Origin: Pseudomonas frederiksbergensis
Lineage (GTDB): Bacteria > Pseudomonadota > Gammaproteobacteria > Pseudomonadales > Pseudomonadaceae
NCBI RefSeq assembly: GCF_003732275.1
Contig: NZ_MOBM01000020.1
Coordinates: 124,001-188,000, forward strand
Length of the DNA: 64,000 nt
Direction: 5' to 3'
Shown: positions 55,774 to 64,000 of the stretch, one piece after another
How positions within the stretch are numbered: the stretch's first letter is position 1
Layout of the letters: each line of letters begins with the position of its first letter
The notes under the pieces: model-generated
Told to the model about the DNA's origin: nothing
Seen by the model: only the letters and a program-made list of their open reading frames with translations
Database searches by the model: none
Program-made: the position numbers and the translations under genes

Positions 55774-55959
55774 CACGTTTCCTGAAAGGTTCCAAGCACG
55801 GACGCTGCGCAGTCGCGAGATTGACCGCGCCATTCACCAGCAGCGGTGCGCAGCTGTTCGTCGTGGATTAAGCCAGGGCAATAGCGATGCAATCAGTGCG
55901 ATCCGAACCGAATTGCCCTTTTGGGCTATGAATTCGGAATACTGATATCGAGCTTTTTT

Positions 55960-56502
55960 TCATGCGTTGGATCGGGATGGGATGAGGACGACCAAATCTG
56001 TATCACCTATGTCGACACCTGCCTGTGCAAGCAGCGTAGTCAGCTGGCCGCGGTGATGGGTCTGATGGTTGAAAAAATGCATCACCACGCTGTAAAAATC
56101 CTTGTCGGACACTACACCCTTCAAGCTCGCATAATGGAGAGTGTGGTCTAAATCGTGCTCTGTAATGGCGTGAGCCCATTCGACGATCATCTGATCAAGC
56201 CTCTCTCGATGGACTGAGAGTTCTCGAATCGTAGAGAACAACAATTGGTCGAGGCTTTTCGGATCAGCAAGTTGCCTCACCGGCTCCAATGCCGAATGAT
56301 TCGCTGGATGCCTGGCGAATCGCTTTAGCCACACAGTGTCTCCGGCCACCACGTGGTTTAGCGTCCCGAAAATCGACCCGAAGAACGCTTTTCTATCAGC
56401 TGAGAGCTCATCATCGGACAAGCACCCCGCCGCCCCATAGATCTTTGCGTTCATCCATTTGTTATAGGTCGCCATCAGGCAGATATGGCCGGTACGGCTC
56501 AT
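55960..56502 (-). CDS. DinB-family protein
   Basis: A 180-residue four-helix protein starting MSRTGHICLMATYNKWMN behind AAGGA. The metal-binding triad of the DinB/YfiT superfamily is visible: a His in the second helix (FGTLNHVVAGDTVW) and the HxxxH pair in FFNHQTHHRGQL. The upstream open frame to 56625 lacks a good start. Such proteins are often stress-induced or thiol-dependent S-transferases; the exact role is unknown. Confidence 0.82.
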   Translation of the reverse strand: MSRTGHICLMATYNKWMNAKIYGAAGCLSDDELSADRKAFFGSIFGTLNHVVAGDTVWLKRFARHPANHSALEPVRQLADPKSLDQLLFSTIRELSVHRERLDQMIVEWAHAITEHDLDHTLHYASLKGVVSDKDFYSVVMHFFNHQTHHRGQLTTLLAQAGVDIGDTDLVVLIPSRSNA

Positions 56503-56738
56503 GTACTCATCCTTTAAGTGGGTATTTGACAAGCGCTCCACGCTCATCGCAAAGCCCGGTCTGTTGCCCGGCTTTATTGTGTTGGCTGATTCCAATCTGA
56601 ACGACACCATCGCGTGGTGGGGCAAAGGGCGTCAGAGAGGATTTCGTGGAATCCGCAGTCGAAAGCAGATGCTAGCTGAAGCGAGGCGTCCCTGCCCGTT
56701 CTCTGAAAATGGGCTCCCCTGAAAGGGAGTCGTGGCGT

Positions 56739-56930
56739 CTAGTACCGATAGGTTGCCTGCACTGAAATTCCATGCGCACTATTTTCGTAGTTGGCACTGT
56801 ATTCCGGTTGAAGACCGGAGTTGTTCGACTGCTTTACTGAGGCTTTGGAATCCCAGAGATAACCCTAAGCAAAGTCTATCGTCAGATCGGAATTCGGTGA
56901 GTAAGCGCCGCCCGCGCCCGCTTCTGAGTG
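56739..56930 (-). pseudogene. Remnant of a FadL-family outer-membrane transporter, C-terminal part
   Basis: The minus strand translates as GGAYSPNSDLTIDFA, an in-frame TAG at 56865-56867, then GYLWDSKASVKQSNN and onward to QATYRY and a stop. The pattern of the last two strands of OmpP1/FadL/TodX barrels, ending in an aromatic residue, is recognisable. The internal stop and the absence of an upstream barrel show a broken gene. It lies downstream of another gene remnant and an MFS gene on the same strand. Confidence 0.55.
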
Positions 56931-57112
56931 ATGCATGCCGTAGCACTGTGCGCCCGGCCTCACCACTATTAGAGAGGATTACTCAGCACCGTTTCTGAAA
57001 ACAACCGAGATCAGCCGCGAGGTTCTGCGAACGTACTTTCTTTCGCCCCCTCGCGGTTCACAGGAAATACTGATGGCCAAAAAGATGACAAGGCCCAGAT
57101 GCGGGTCGGGGC

Positions 57113-57435
57113 CTAACCATTTATGGCCGGATCACATGGGTGATGATCCAGCGCAAAATCTCCATAAGCGAGCATTGCCGTATCCCAATTCACATCCAGA
57201 TGGGACGCCATCACCTGAAGGTCACGCCAGTGCCGTTGCACTGGGCTCGCCTCGAAAATGTTGCAATGCAATCATCATAGGCACCCTCCGCACAGCCAAG
57301 CACCGGACCGATATGCAGGCTGCCCAGATACGGAATGAACGCCACATCAAACAGGTAGCCGCCCGGATTGTGTCTGGCGCCAGCCGGTGCCGGGCCGAAA
57401 CACTCGGATTGCGATACTACCCAAGCGTCTGTCAC
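57113..57435 (-). pseudogene. Frameshifted remnant of an acyl-CoA-dehydrogenase-like flavin oxygenase
   Basis: One minus frame gives DVFVTDAWV, then FDVAFIPYLGSLHIGPVLG and CAEGAYDDCIA. Near 57255 the similarity shifts to another frame, ASPVQRHWRDLQVMASHLD then NWDTAMLAYGDFAL, ending in a stop at 57113. The second part matches the C-terminal helix pattern of HsaA/DszC/SfnC-type monooxygenases (xWRDxxxxxxHxxxNWDxxxxxYG). The middle of the domain is missing. The 5' end runs into the stop of the MFS gene. Confidence 0.55.
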
Positions 57436-58742
57436 AAAGACATCATCCTGGCCACCTCGCCGCCATCCGCCAAGGAGGACGATGAAGCACCTCCTTCCCT
57501 GTTCGCCTGTACGGCTTCGTTATCCTTCGGAATGAGCAGCACAATCGCACCCACGATCACCTCGAAAATCCCGGCACCGACAATAACCAGACCAGTTTCA
57601 AAATGGGCATACAGCGCAGCACCGCAAGCACCGGCTATCAGGATCGACGCGCCCAGCGCCGCAAAGCGCAGCCTGGCCAGCCCGGCGATCTCGCTTTGCT
57701 TGAACTTGGTTTGAATGAGCAGAATGAATGAGATATCAATCAGTGGCCCACCGAGTGCCGCAAGACCTGCGCCGATCATCATCCCCGCCAAAACATGCTC
57801 CGGTGGCAGATACATCACGGCTGCACCGATGGTCGCAATGCCTAGGCCGTTGACCACTGAGCCGAAGGTAAACCCGTGATACAAGCGGCGGATCTGCAGG
57901 TTACCCACGATAAAAATGGAGATCAGGTTCCCTGCCCCATAGGCACCCATGATCAGGCCGTAGGCAGCAAAATCCTGGACACCGAAACCCTTGATATCGT
58001 ATTTGACGACGGCCAGCGCCATGCCGATTGAAATACCCACGCTCCAGGCAACATTACCCAGTCCCGCACACACATATACCGCCTGCATCTGCCTGCGCCC
58101 CACAAGGCTTCGCCAACCGGCAGTGAAACCGGCACGTCGGCTTGTCGCCTTGACAGGTTGGCGCGGTAACGCTTTACCCAGCTTCATGACCGCCCAGGCG
58201 GAGATCAGGAATGTGATGCCGTTCAGGGTAAAAAGATGCTCGATCGGTATCAGCAGCGTAATCGCGGCGGCAAGCATCGGCCCAATCACCCGGGCAACCC
58301 GGATGATGGCATCGAACAGCGCGTTGACCGATTGCAGCTGATCCGGCGCCGCGACAATGCGTGGCAGACTGGCGCGTAGCGCCGGCTCGAAGAGCGAGTT
58401 GACGATCATCATGAGCATGAGCGGCACCGCCAGCATCCAGAGACTCATGATGCCAAGCCCCCAGGCGATTACCGGAATCAAGGCAAGCCCGGCCCGCGCC
58501 AGATCAGCGCCGATCATCGTACGACGGTGATCCCAACGCTCCGCCCATATTCCACCCAGTAATGCGCCTGCCAACGCAGCAGCGCCGCGTAAAGCACTGA
58601 GCCAGCTCGCATCAGTACCGGCGATCTGCACCGCCATCCAGGCGATGGCAATCGCGAAGAGTTCGTCGCCAATTGAGGATAGCGCCAACCCTCCCCACAG
58701 CAACGCTACGGGCCTCTGAAGCAACGGCCTGAACAATTTCAT
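57432..58742 (-). CDS. MFS exporter-like transporter (EntS/MFS_3 type)
   Basis: A 436-residue permease with about 12 hydrophobic segments and the loop motif GIWAERWDHRRTMIGADLAR after helix 2, as in the MFS_3 group that includes EntS and macrolide exporters. GGGGAG stands upstream of the ATG. The last dozen residues (ADGGEVARMMSL) overlap the start of a broken oxygenase gene and may be a rearranged tail rather than the native C-terminus. Substrate unknown. Confidence 0.8.
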   Translation of the reverse strand: MKLFRPLLQRPVALLWGGLALSSIGDELFAIAIAWMAVQIAGTDASWLSALRGAAALAGALLGGIWAERWDHRRTMIGADLARAGLALIPVIAWGLGIMSLWMLAVPLMLMMIVNSLFEPALRASLPRIVAAPDQLQSVNALFDAIIRVARVIGPMLAAAITLLIPIEHLFTLNGITFLISAWAVMKLGKALPRQPVKATSRRAGFTAGWRSLVGRRQMQAVYVCAGLGNVAWSVGISIGMALAVVKYDIKGFGVQDFAAYGLIMGAYGAGNLISIFIVGNLQIRRLYHGFTFGSVVNGLGIATIGAAVMYLPPEHVLAGMMIGAGLAALGGPLIDISFILLIQTKFKQSEIAGLARLRFAALGASILIAGACGAALYAHFETGLVIVGAGIFEVIVGAIVLLIPKDNEAVQANREGGASSSSLADGGEVARMMSL

Positions 58743-59574
58743 ATCATCAACTCCCCACCCTCACTCAACGGGTTTGAAACAAACCCGTTTCGTCTTGTTA
58801 CTCGTTGGTTCGAAACGACCGATCCCGCCGAACAGCCAGTCCACTGCGGAACTCAATACGAAGAGGCACTCTGATTGTTTATAGAGTGGCGCTCGGTGCC
58901 TACGAGGGGGGATTGAAAACGCTGACCAGAATAAGGTCCGTGAACTTGCCGCCACGCAAATAGTGACGATCATGACACTACGAACAAACATATTCAGTTC
59001 CTTTTGAATATATGGACTTCCCACCTCAAAATACGAGGCAAACAGAGCGGCTACCCCTGTGACACCAAACAGACAATACAAAGACAGCCTGCGATGCTCA
59101 GCAGATCATTTCAGGTGCATGCAAAACTCAAGATAGCGCTGTCTTCCGAAAAGTCACGTGAAATCTACTGTCTTTTACTCAGGAAGGAAAAGCGAATTAC
59201 CGAAGTTGCCCCCAACAAGAAATGCAGGAGGATTTGTTATGGGACGTGCGGGTTGCACATGTGCCACGACAGATTAGCCATTCCCTGACCCTATTGTAGC
59301 GCCTGATGAGCCTGGATATTACGGGCGTGACTTTATGAGTTCAACGCGTTTTTCAGACTCCGTTCACGGCATCGATACCAAAGGGCTGCGGTGCTGAGTG
59401 ATCGTGTGCTTGACGCATATCTCTTCCGCTAGCACTTATCCAGCATAGATGCACTTTGCTCCATACAGGCAATACCCCACCACCATGAAAACACAGAGGG
59501 GCTTTTTCGCATCCAGCCCGAGGTCTGAGCCTCGGACATGCGAATAACGTATGCATCACAAGAATGGCAGCGGT
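58743..59574. other. Long intergenic region, no confident gene
   Basis: About 830 bp of lower-GC sequence between two minus-strand genes. Reading frames here are short and biased unlike the neighbours. One plus-strand stretch (about 59159-59298) reads without stop as NLLSFTQEGKANYRSC, then QQEMQEDLLWDVRVAHVPRQ and a short tail. It has a natural-looking composition and may be the tail of a lost gene, but I cannot identify it. No RNA gene or insertion sequence was recognised. Confidence 0.4.
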
Positions 59575-60171
59575 CTATAAAGGTTCTGCTGTCTTGATAA
59601 GCGAATTCAACACCAGCTTTATCTCAGAGGCCGGATCTTTATGCCCTTGCAGTATCAAACCTTCCGACAAAGCGGTGAAGGTCCTTGCAAGAGCGGCGTA
59701 CGCCAAAGGAGGCTTCTTGCCTGCATGATTAAATATGATGGTAATCAGCTTGCCCAAGGCCTCACTATTTTCCTGATGCAGATCGTAATAATGCTTTGAG
59801 AACTCTTCATCGCGCAAGGCGATCAGTTGCAGTTCAGCATCAAGAATCGCACAACTGGTATTATTTTTAAGCGTGTCAATATAGGCATTCAACCCATGGG
59901 TCAGCTCTTCCGATGAATACCCCGAAGACAGGGTAATACTCAATCGATCGATTTCAACCCTCTTGAATCTCTGAGTCAATTGCAGAAGCAAGTCCGACTT
60001 ACTTGAAAAGTTTGAAAAAAAAGCCCCTTTCGAAAAACCGGCCTCCTCGGAAATAGCGTTGACACTGGCGGCGTGAAAGCCTTTTCTCACCATAAGCTCA
60101 GTGGCAGTGTCGAATAATTTATCTCTTGTTACTTGCTGACTTTCTTCTCGACCTAATCTCTTTTTAATCAC
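59575..60171 (-). CDS. TetR-family regulator of the adjoining cluster
   Basis: A 198-residue regulator read from a GTG at 60171 (VIKKRLGREESQQVTRD) with GGAG eight bases upstream; a longer TTG start at 60222 is less likely. The TetR helix-turn-helix is clear (ASVNAISEEAGFSKGAFFSN, then FSSKSDLL). Base composition is noticeably AT-richer than genes before 58000. It is divergent from the SDR/ligase-like/HAD/FAD gene run at 60650 and probably represses it. Confidence 0.85.
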   Translation of the reverse strand: MIKKRLGREESQQVTRDKLFDTATELMVRKGFHAASVNAISEEAGFSKGAFFSNFSSKSDLLLQLTQRFKRVEIDRLSITLSSGYSSEELTHGLNAYIDTLKNNTSCAILDAELQLIALRDEEFSKHYYDLHQENSEALGKLITIIFNHAGKKPPLAYAALARTFTALSEGLILQGHKDPASEIKLVLNSLIKTAEPL

Positions 60172-60649
60172 ACCTTCGGCTCCTTTGGCCAAACAAAAAA
60201 AACCATTTGTAACTGGATGCAACAGATCGGCTACTCACTGCGCAAAATCTGTTTTAACTATCATATCTTATACTACGCCTTCTTAATCACTTTACCTTTA
60301 AACTTTTAAGGAATGCCAGGTAAATACCATGTACTAGGCCGATGGGAGGGGGACCCAAGATAGGCTGGTATCCAGCCTGACGCGTGCCTCCCCCTGCCCG
60401 ATCGAATCAGTGAGGTTGGGCTTGTTGATGAATGCCTGCTGCCTACAACGCTCTAAACTGCTGGTTTCCCGTGTTTTTGGTCGGATTCAAGGACGTCGAC
60501 CGTGCGAGATCGTGAAATACCGCTTGATTTTCAGATACCGAATGGTTTTTACTTGCCGCCGTTGATGCAACCAACGCCAGATCAAAGCATCGAGCCCGGA
60601 GACATCAATCTCAATGCAGTAGCAGATACCTCACAGGAGCTGGATTTTA
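60172..60649. other. Divergent promoter region of the TetR-headed cluster
   Basis: An AT-rich segment around 60245-60310 is a likely promoter zone. A perfect 7-bp dyad, AGGCTGG-TAT-CCAGCCT, is at 60362-60378 and is the best operator or hairpin candidate. A short plus frame from 60502 overlaps the next gene and lacks support. Nothing else was seen. Confidence 0.45.
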
Positions 60650-61663
60650 ATGGAATATGCCTTCGTTACAGGCGCTACTGGCCTGCTCGGTAATAATGTG
60701 GTTCATGCGCTTTTAAAACGAAATATCAAAGTAAAAGCGTTGGTTCGTTCCGTCGCAAAAGCCAAGAAGCAGTTCGGCAATCTGCCTGTCGAATTTGTCG
60801 AAGGCGACATGCTCAATGTCGACGCCTTCAGCCATGCTCTGCAAGGCTGTGATGCCTTGTTTCATACAGCCGCCTATTTCCGCGATAGTTACAAAGGCGG
60901 AAAGCACTGGCAGAAACTGTATGACACTAATGTGACTGGAACCGAACGATTATTGCAAGCCGCTTATACCGCCGGCATTCGTCGCGCAGTCCACACCTCC
61001 TCCATTGCGGTTTTGAAGGGCGATAAAGATCAAGTGATCGATGAAACAATGTCTCGCAGTGAATTGGAGGCTGACGATTACTACTTGAGTAAAATATTGT
61101 CTGAGCAGAAAGTTCAGGAATTTCTGTCGCGACACCCGGACATGTTCGTCGCCATGGTATTGCCCGGTTGGATGTTTGGCCCCGGGGATATTGGCCCCAC
61201 CTCATCAGGACAGTTCTTGCTCGACTTTGTCGGAAAGAAGTTACCCGGCGTATTACCTGGAAGTTTTTCCGTTGTAGACGCCAGGGATGTGGCGGAACAT
61301 CAGATCGCGGCAATCACACACGGCAGATCCGGAGAACGTTATCTGGCCGCCGGCAATCATATGGACATGAAAAGCATTTTCCAGGCGCTGTCCAGTGTCA
61401 GCGGCGTAAAAGCGCCGGAGCGAAAAGTACCACTGCTCATGCTGCGTATAATTGCCTTGATCTATGAAGGTTATTACCGAATTACAAAGAAACCGGTACT
61501 CATCAGCACCTCCACTGTCAAACTCATGGAGCAAGAACAAGGGCGCACCCATTTCAGCCATAACAAAAGCTTAAAGGAATTGAAATGCAAGTTCCGCCCC
61601 GTAGCGGAAACACTGACCGACACCCTGGACTGGTATCGGAAAAATAATTACATAGATGCTTAA
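60650..61663 (+). CDS. NAD(P)-dependent SDR epimerase/reductase (dihydroflavonol reductase-like)
   Basis: A 337-residue extended short-chain dehydrogenase. It has TGATGLLGNNV at the N-terminus for cofactor binding, HTSSIAVLKG for the catalytic Ser region, and YYLSKILSEQ containing the YxxxK pair. It resembles dihydroflavonol-4-reductase and HpnA-like proteins that reduce ketones or beta-keto substrates. AGGAG lies 11 bases before the ATG. It is the first gene of a same-strand run and, from composition, may have been acquired together with the TetR gene. Confidence 0.82.
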   Translation: MEYAFVTGATGLLGNNVVHALLKRNIKVKALVRSVAKAKKQFGNLPVEFVEGDMLNVDAFSHALQGCDALFHTAAYFRDSYKGGKHWQKLYDTNVTGTERLLQAAYTAGIRRAVHTSSIAVLKGDKDQVIDETMSRSELEADDYYLSKILSEQKVQEFLSRHPDMFVAMVLPGWMFGPGDIGPTSSGQFLLDFVGKKLPGVLPGSFSVVDARDVAEHQIAAITHGRSGERYLAAGNHMDMKSIFQALSSVSGVKAPERKVPLLMLRIIALIYEGYYRITKKPVLISTSTVKLMEQEQGRTHFSHNKSLKELKCKFRPVAETLTDTLDWYRKNNYIDA

Positions 61664-61743
61664 TTGAAACAATTCAAATATAGCCTGCCTCTGTAGTACT
61701 TTTTTGTCTAACCATAAATTCAAGGATTGAGAGAGGTTGGTAA

Positions 61744-63264
61744 ATGAAAAGCCTTTCATATAAAGAAGGTTTTCTGCATCGATTCGTCGGTTTTTCAAAG
61801 TCGTTCCCCGACCACATTGCTATCAGGAATCTGGACGCGGAAGAAGACACTGTCACTTACCGTGGCTTGCAAACTAAGGCTGAAGAGTGCAATGGTGCCC
61901 TCAAAGCATTAGATGTATTGCCGGGCGACAAAGTAGCGCTTGTTCTACCCAATGGGGTGGAGTTCATCGCTTACTACTTGGCGATCATCGGGCGCGGTGC
62001 GGTGCCGGTCATCCTCAACTACAAACTGACGCCATTCGAAATGAACAGCGTCATCAGCATCGCCAGGCCGACGCTGGTAGTGACGACCGAAACGCTGTTC
62101 GAGCAGCATAGCGAGACATTTCAGCCTGCCTACGGCGTTCGTCACTCCTTGGTGTTGAACGCCGCAAGCGAGCCGTCATCGCCCCTGCCCGACAACGCAA
62201 CGGCTGTCTCTCGGCTTCCCCGACAGGCCGAGCCCTTGTTATTGCCGGAAGGCAATCCGATCGTCTCGGTACAGTTCACTTATCGGGGCATCGGTAAACC
62301 TCTGGCCGTTTCTCACCGCTACCTTGACCTGACGCAATCGAGCGATGGGCTGCATGAGCAGTTTCATCTTCAAGGCGTCGGATCCGTTCATCTGGTGACG
62401 CTGCCGCTGTATGCCATCTTCGGACTGTCCGTGATGATGGTTTTTCCATTGAGCGTGGGCGCCACCCTACTAATGACCAACACCCTGCTCAATAGGGATC
62501 TGGCGGAAGTCTTGTCTGAGCATAAGGTCACCTTTGCCTGCCTGGTGCCCGACGTCATTCGCTACTTCAATACGCGACTGGTCAAACGCAAAGGCGCGCT
62601 TTTGCCAATGCACCCTCAACTGATGATTTATTCGGGTGGCAGCCATCTTCCGGCAGACGAAGCCGAGAAACTGGGAAGGCTGCTGGGGTGCAATCCGGTG
62701 CTGCAAGGCTATGGGTTGACCGAGAGCATGCCGGTGATTGTCCAGAGCTCGATTGGCAAGGTCCATCGCGGCGCCATGGGACAACCGATAAGTGGCGTAG
62801 AACTGCGGGTCGTCGATGCCGAGGGGCGAAATGTCGTACCTGGACGTATCGGCGAACTGCTGATACGCGGCTCGATGGTGATTGACGGCTATAACGATGC
62901 GGAGGACGCCAACGCCCGGTTCTTCCGTGACGGTTGGCTACACACGGGTGATCTGGTCTGGCGGGACGACGATGGACATGTGTTCTTCTATTGCCAACGC
63001 CTGCGAATCTCGAAGATCAAAGCGCAAATGGTCGACCTGACGGAAATCGAATCCATTGCCCTGAAGCATCCGGACGTGGCGCGCGCGAAAGCTTACATCG
63101 TCCCGGATAACAAGGAGGTCAACGTACTGCACCTGTGCGTTGAAGGGAGTGGCGACCTGACCCAGAGCGCTATTTCTACCCTGCTCTCGCGCTTTCTCTC
63201 GGGCTTCAAGTTGCCCAAAACTATCGAGATCATCTCTCTCAAGGAAGAGATTCATGCAAGCTAA
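61744..63264 (+). CDS. Adenylate-forming (acyl-CoA ligase-like) protein with degraded catalytic motifs
   Basis: A 506-residue member of the ANL superfamily. Motifs A5 (YGLTES, 323-328) and A7 (HTGDLVW, 400-406) are intact. The A3 P-loop, normally TSGTTGxPKG, reads TYRGIGKPLA at 179-188. The A8 hinge has RLRISKIKAQMVDLTEIE without the usual double Gly. The chain stops at LKEEIHAS before any A10 PxxxxGK lysine. It may therefore bind an acyl or aryl substrate without normal adenylation or thioesterification, or use partner proteins. The start has GAGAGG upstream, and the stop overlaps the HAD gene by 11 bp. Confidence 0.8.
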   Translation: MKSLSYKEGFLHRFVGFSKSFPDHIAIRNLDAEEDTVTYRGLQTKAEECNGALKALDVLPGDKVALVLPNGVEFIAYYLAIIGRGAVPVILNYKLTPFEMNSVISIARPTLVVTTETLFEQHSETFQPAYGVRHSLVLNAASEPSSPLPDNATAVSRLPRQAEPLLLPEGNPIVSVQFTYRGIGKPLAVSHRYLDLTQSSDGLHEQFHLQGVGSVHLVTLPLYAIFGLSVMMVFPLSVGATLLMTNTLLNRDLAEVLSEHKVTFACLVPDVIRYFNTRLVKRKGALLPMHPQLMIYSGGSHLPADEAEKLGRLLGCNPVLQGYGLTESMPVIVQSSIGKVHRGAMGQPISGVELRVVDAEGRNVVPGRIGELLIRGSMVIDGYNDAEDANARFFRDGWLHTGDLVWRDDDGHVFFYCQRLRISKIKAQMVDLTEIESIALKHPDVARAKAYIVPDNKEVNVLHLCVEGSGDLTQSAISTLLSRFLSGFKLPKTIEIISLKEEIHAS

Positions 63265-63865
63265 TGGCACACAACCGGTACTGGCCGTTTTTGACTTTGA
63301 CGGCACATTGACCGACAGACATACGTTCTGGCGCTACATGCGTTTTATTGTGGGAACCAAATCGTTCTGGTTCAGGATCATTCCCCTGCTGCCCAAAATG
63401 CTAAGTGTGATCCTTGGCATCACGCCGTTGATGCAAGCCCGACTGGCGTTCATTGCCTGTTATCTGGGCGGTCTGTCAGTCGAGCAAGAGCGTGAGCATG
63501 CCAAGTATTTCATTAGCGAACAGCTACCGCTCTGGCTCAGACCCGAGGCCCTGCGCCGGTTGCAATGGCATCAATCCATGGGGCATGTCACAGCGCTTGT
63601 CAGCAACTCACCGGAGAACTACCTGATTCCCTGGGGCCAGTCTGCGGGTTTTGACTATGTCTGCGGCACCCGCCTGGCGACTGCGAAAAACAAACTGACC
63701 GGTGGGATATCAGGTACCAATTGTGTTGATAGAGAAAAAGTCACACGACTGAAAGGCTGTTTGAGCAACCTTGATGACTTTTACATTTATGCCTACGGAG
63801 ATTCATCAGGTGACGATGCCCTGCTCAGCATTGCCAACTCTCCCTTCTATAGAAACTGGTACTAA
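63254..63865 (+). CDS. HAD-superfamily IB phosphatase
   Basis: A 203-residue hydrolase with motif I DFDGTLTD (catalytic Asp pair), motif II Ser in LVSNSPENY, and motif IV GDSSGDDALL. This fits HAD subfamily IB phosphatases related to SerB and CicA. A helical cap with a hydrophobic section (IIPLLPKMLSVILGITPLM) lies between. The ATG is inside the end of the ligase-like gene with AGGAAGAG upstream, so the two are co-translated. In biosynthetic clusters such enzymes remove phosphate from an intermediate; the substrate is unknown. Confidence 0.85.
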   Translation: MQANGTQPVLAVFDFDGTLTDRHTFWRYMRFIVGTKSFWFRIIPLLPKMLSVILGITPLMQARLAFIACYLGGLSVEQEREHAKYFISEQLPLWLRPEALRRLQWHQSMGHVTALVSNSPENYLIPWGQSAGFDYVCGTRLATAKNKLTGGISGTNCVDREKVTRLKGCLSNLDDFYIYAYGDSSGDDALLSIANSPFYRNWY

Positions 63866-63868
63866 CAG

Positions 63869-64000
63869 ATGAACACTCTGAGCACTGTGGCCCCCAAGCA
63901 CTTCAGACAACCCGGTAACACCCCGACAGTAATGATCGTAGGCGCCGGTCCTATTGGCCTGTCCCTGGCAATCATGCTGAAAAAGTGGGGCGTCTCTTTT
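63869..64000 (+). CDS. FAD-dependent oxygenase/oxidoreductase, 5' end only
   Basis: Forty-four codons are seen before the window ends. They start MNTLSTVAPKHFRQPGN and contain the FAD-binding dinucleotide motif VMIVGAGPIGLSLAIML, as in aromatic-ring hydroxylases of the PHBH class. It begins 3 bp after the HAD gene stop, so it belongs to the same transcript. The catalytic part is outside the window. Confidence 0.75.
   Translation, partial: MNTLSTVAPKHFRQPGNTPTVMIVGAGPIGLSLAIMLKKWGVSF

Noticed and set aside
57073..57714. Plus-strand 213-codon frame from 57073
   Set aside because: It runs antisense to the remnant oxygenase and the end of the MFS gene and has no recognisable motif.
58761..59081. 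Minus-strand 106-codon frame after the MFS gene
   Set aside because: No start signal, composition unlike neighbours, and no recognisable domain.
59159..59298. Stop-free plus stretch ending in VPRQISHSLTLL
   Set aside because: It looks coding-like but is short, has no start and could not be assigned to any family, so it is only mentioned in the intergenic entry.

Overview
The window looks like chromosome of a Pseudomonas of the fluorescens group. This rests on the high-GC gene style, Pseudomonas-type REP hairpins (about 13445-13559 and 27975-28078), an acetoin operon with a divergent acoR, a tRNA-Gln(TTG), and families common in that genus (DUF6124-like, DUF2798, AprDEF-type secretion). Species cannot be fixed from the sequence alone.

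Layout. 1-1408 (minus): end of a membrane redox complex locus, with a pentaheme cytochrome (ActA-like) and the N-terminal part of an ActB-like molybdopterin/Fe-S protein running off the window. 2154-9757: acetoin/2,3-butanediol catabolism (acoX-acoA-acoB-acoC-bdh, minus) behind a near-perfect sigma-54 promoter, facing the activator gene acoR. 9866-18481: housekeeping and accessory genes (RlhA-like U32 protein, tRNA-Gln, CapA-like protein, periplasmic M20 dipeptidase, a divergent DapF paralogue, a membrane-tethered metallophosphoesterase). 18577-27164: a sucrose-type uptake and hydrolysis locus (ScrY-like porin, ABC importer, GH32 hydrolase, LacI regulator). 27217-28371: DUF6124-like gene with a long structured leader, and REP hairpins.

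28372-47790 is the most distinctive block: three paralogous, very large, repeat-built secreted proteins in tandem, each preceded by the same 21-bp inverted repeat. They are followed by a LuxR-type regulator that has lost its phospho-acceptor Asp and by a complete type I secretion system (ABC ATPase, membrane fusion protein, TolC-like channel). The second and third proteins are essentially the same molecule without and with an array of seven 154-residue repeats. Decayed repeat fragments lie downstream of both.

48107-58742: MFS permeases, LysR, AraC and TetR regulators, a thiolase/3-hydroxyacyl-CoA dehydrogenase pair, a methyltransferase, a DinB protein, and remnants of a FadL-like porin and an acyl-CoA-dehydrogenase-like oxygenase. 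59575-64000: a TetR-headed cluster (SDR reductase, adenylate-forming-like protein with a degraded P-loop and no C-terminal catalytic Lys, HAD phosphatase, FAD oxygenase) that continues past the window and looks like an unassigned biosynthetic locus.
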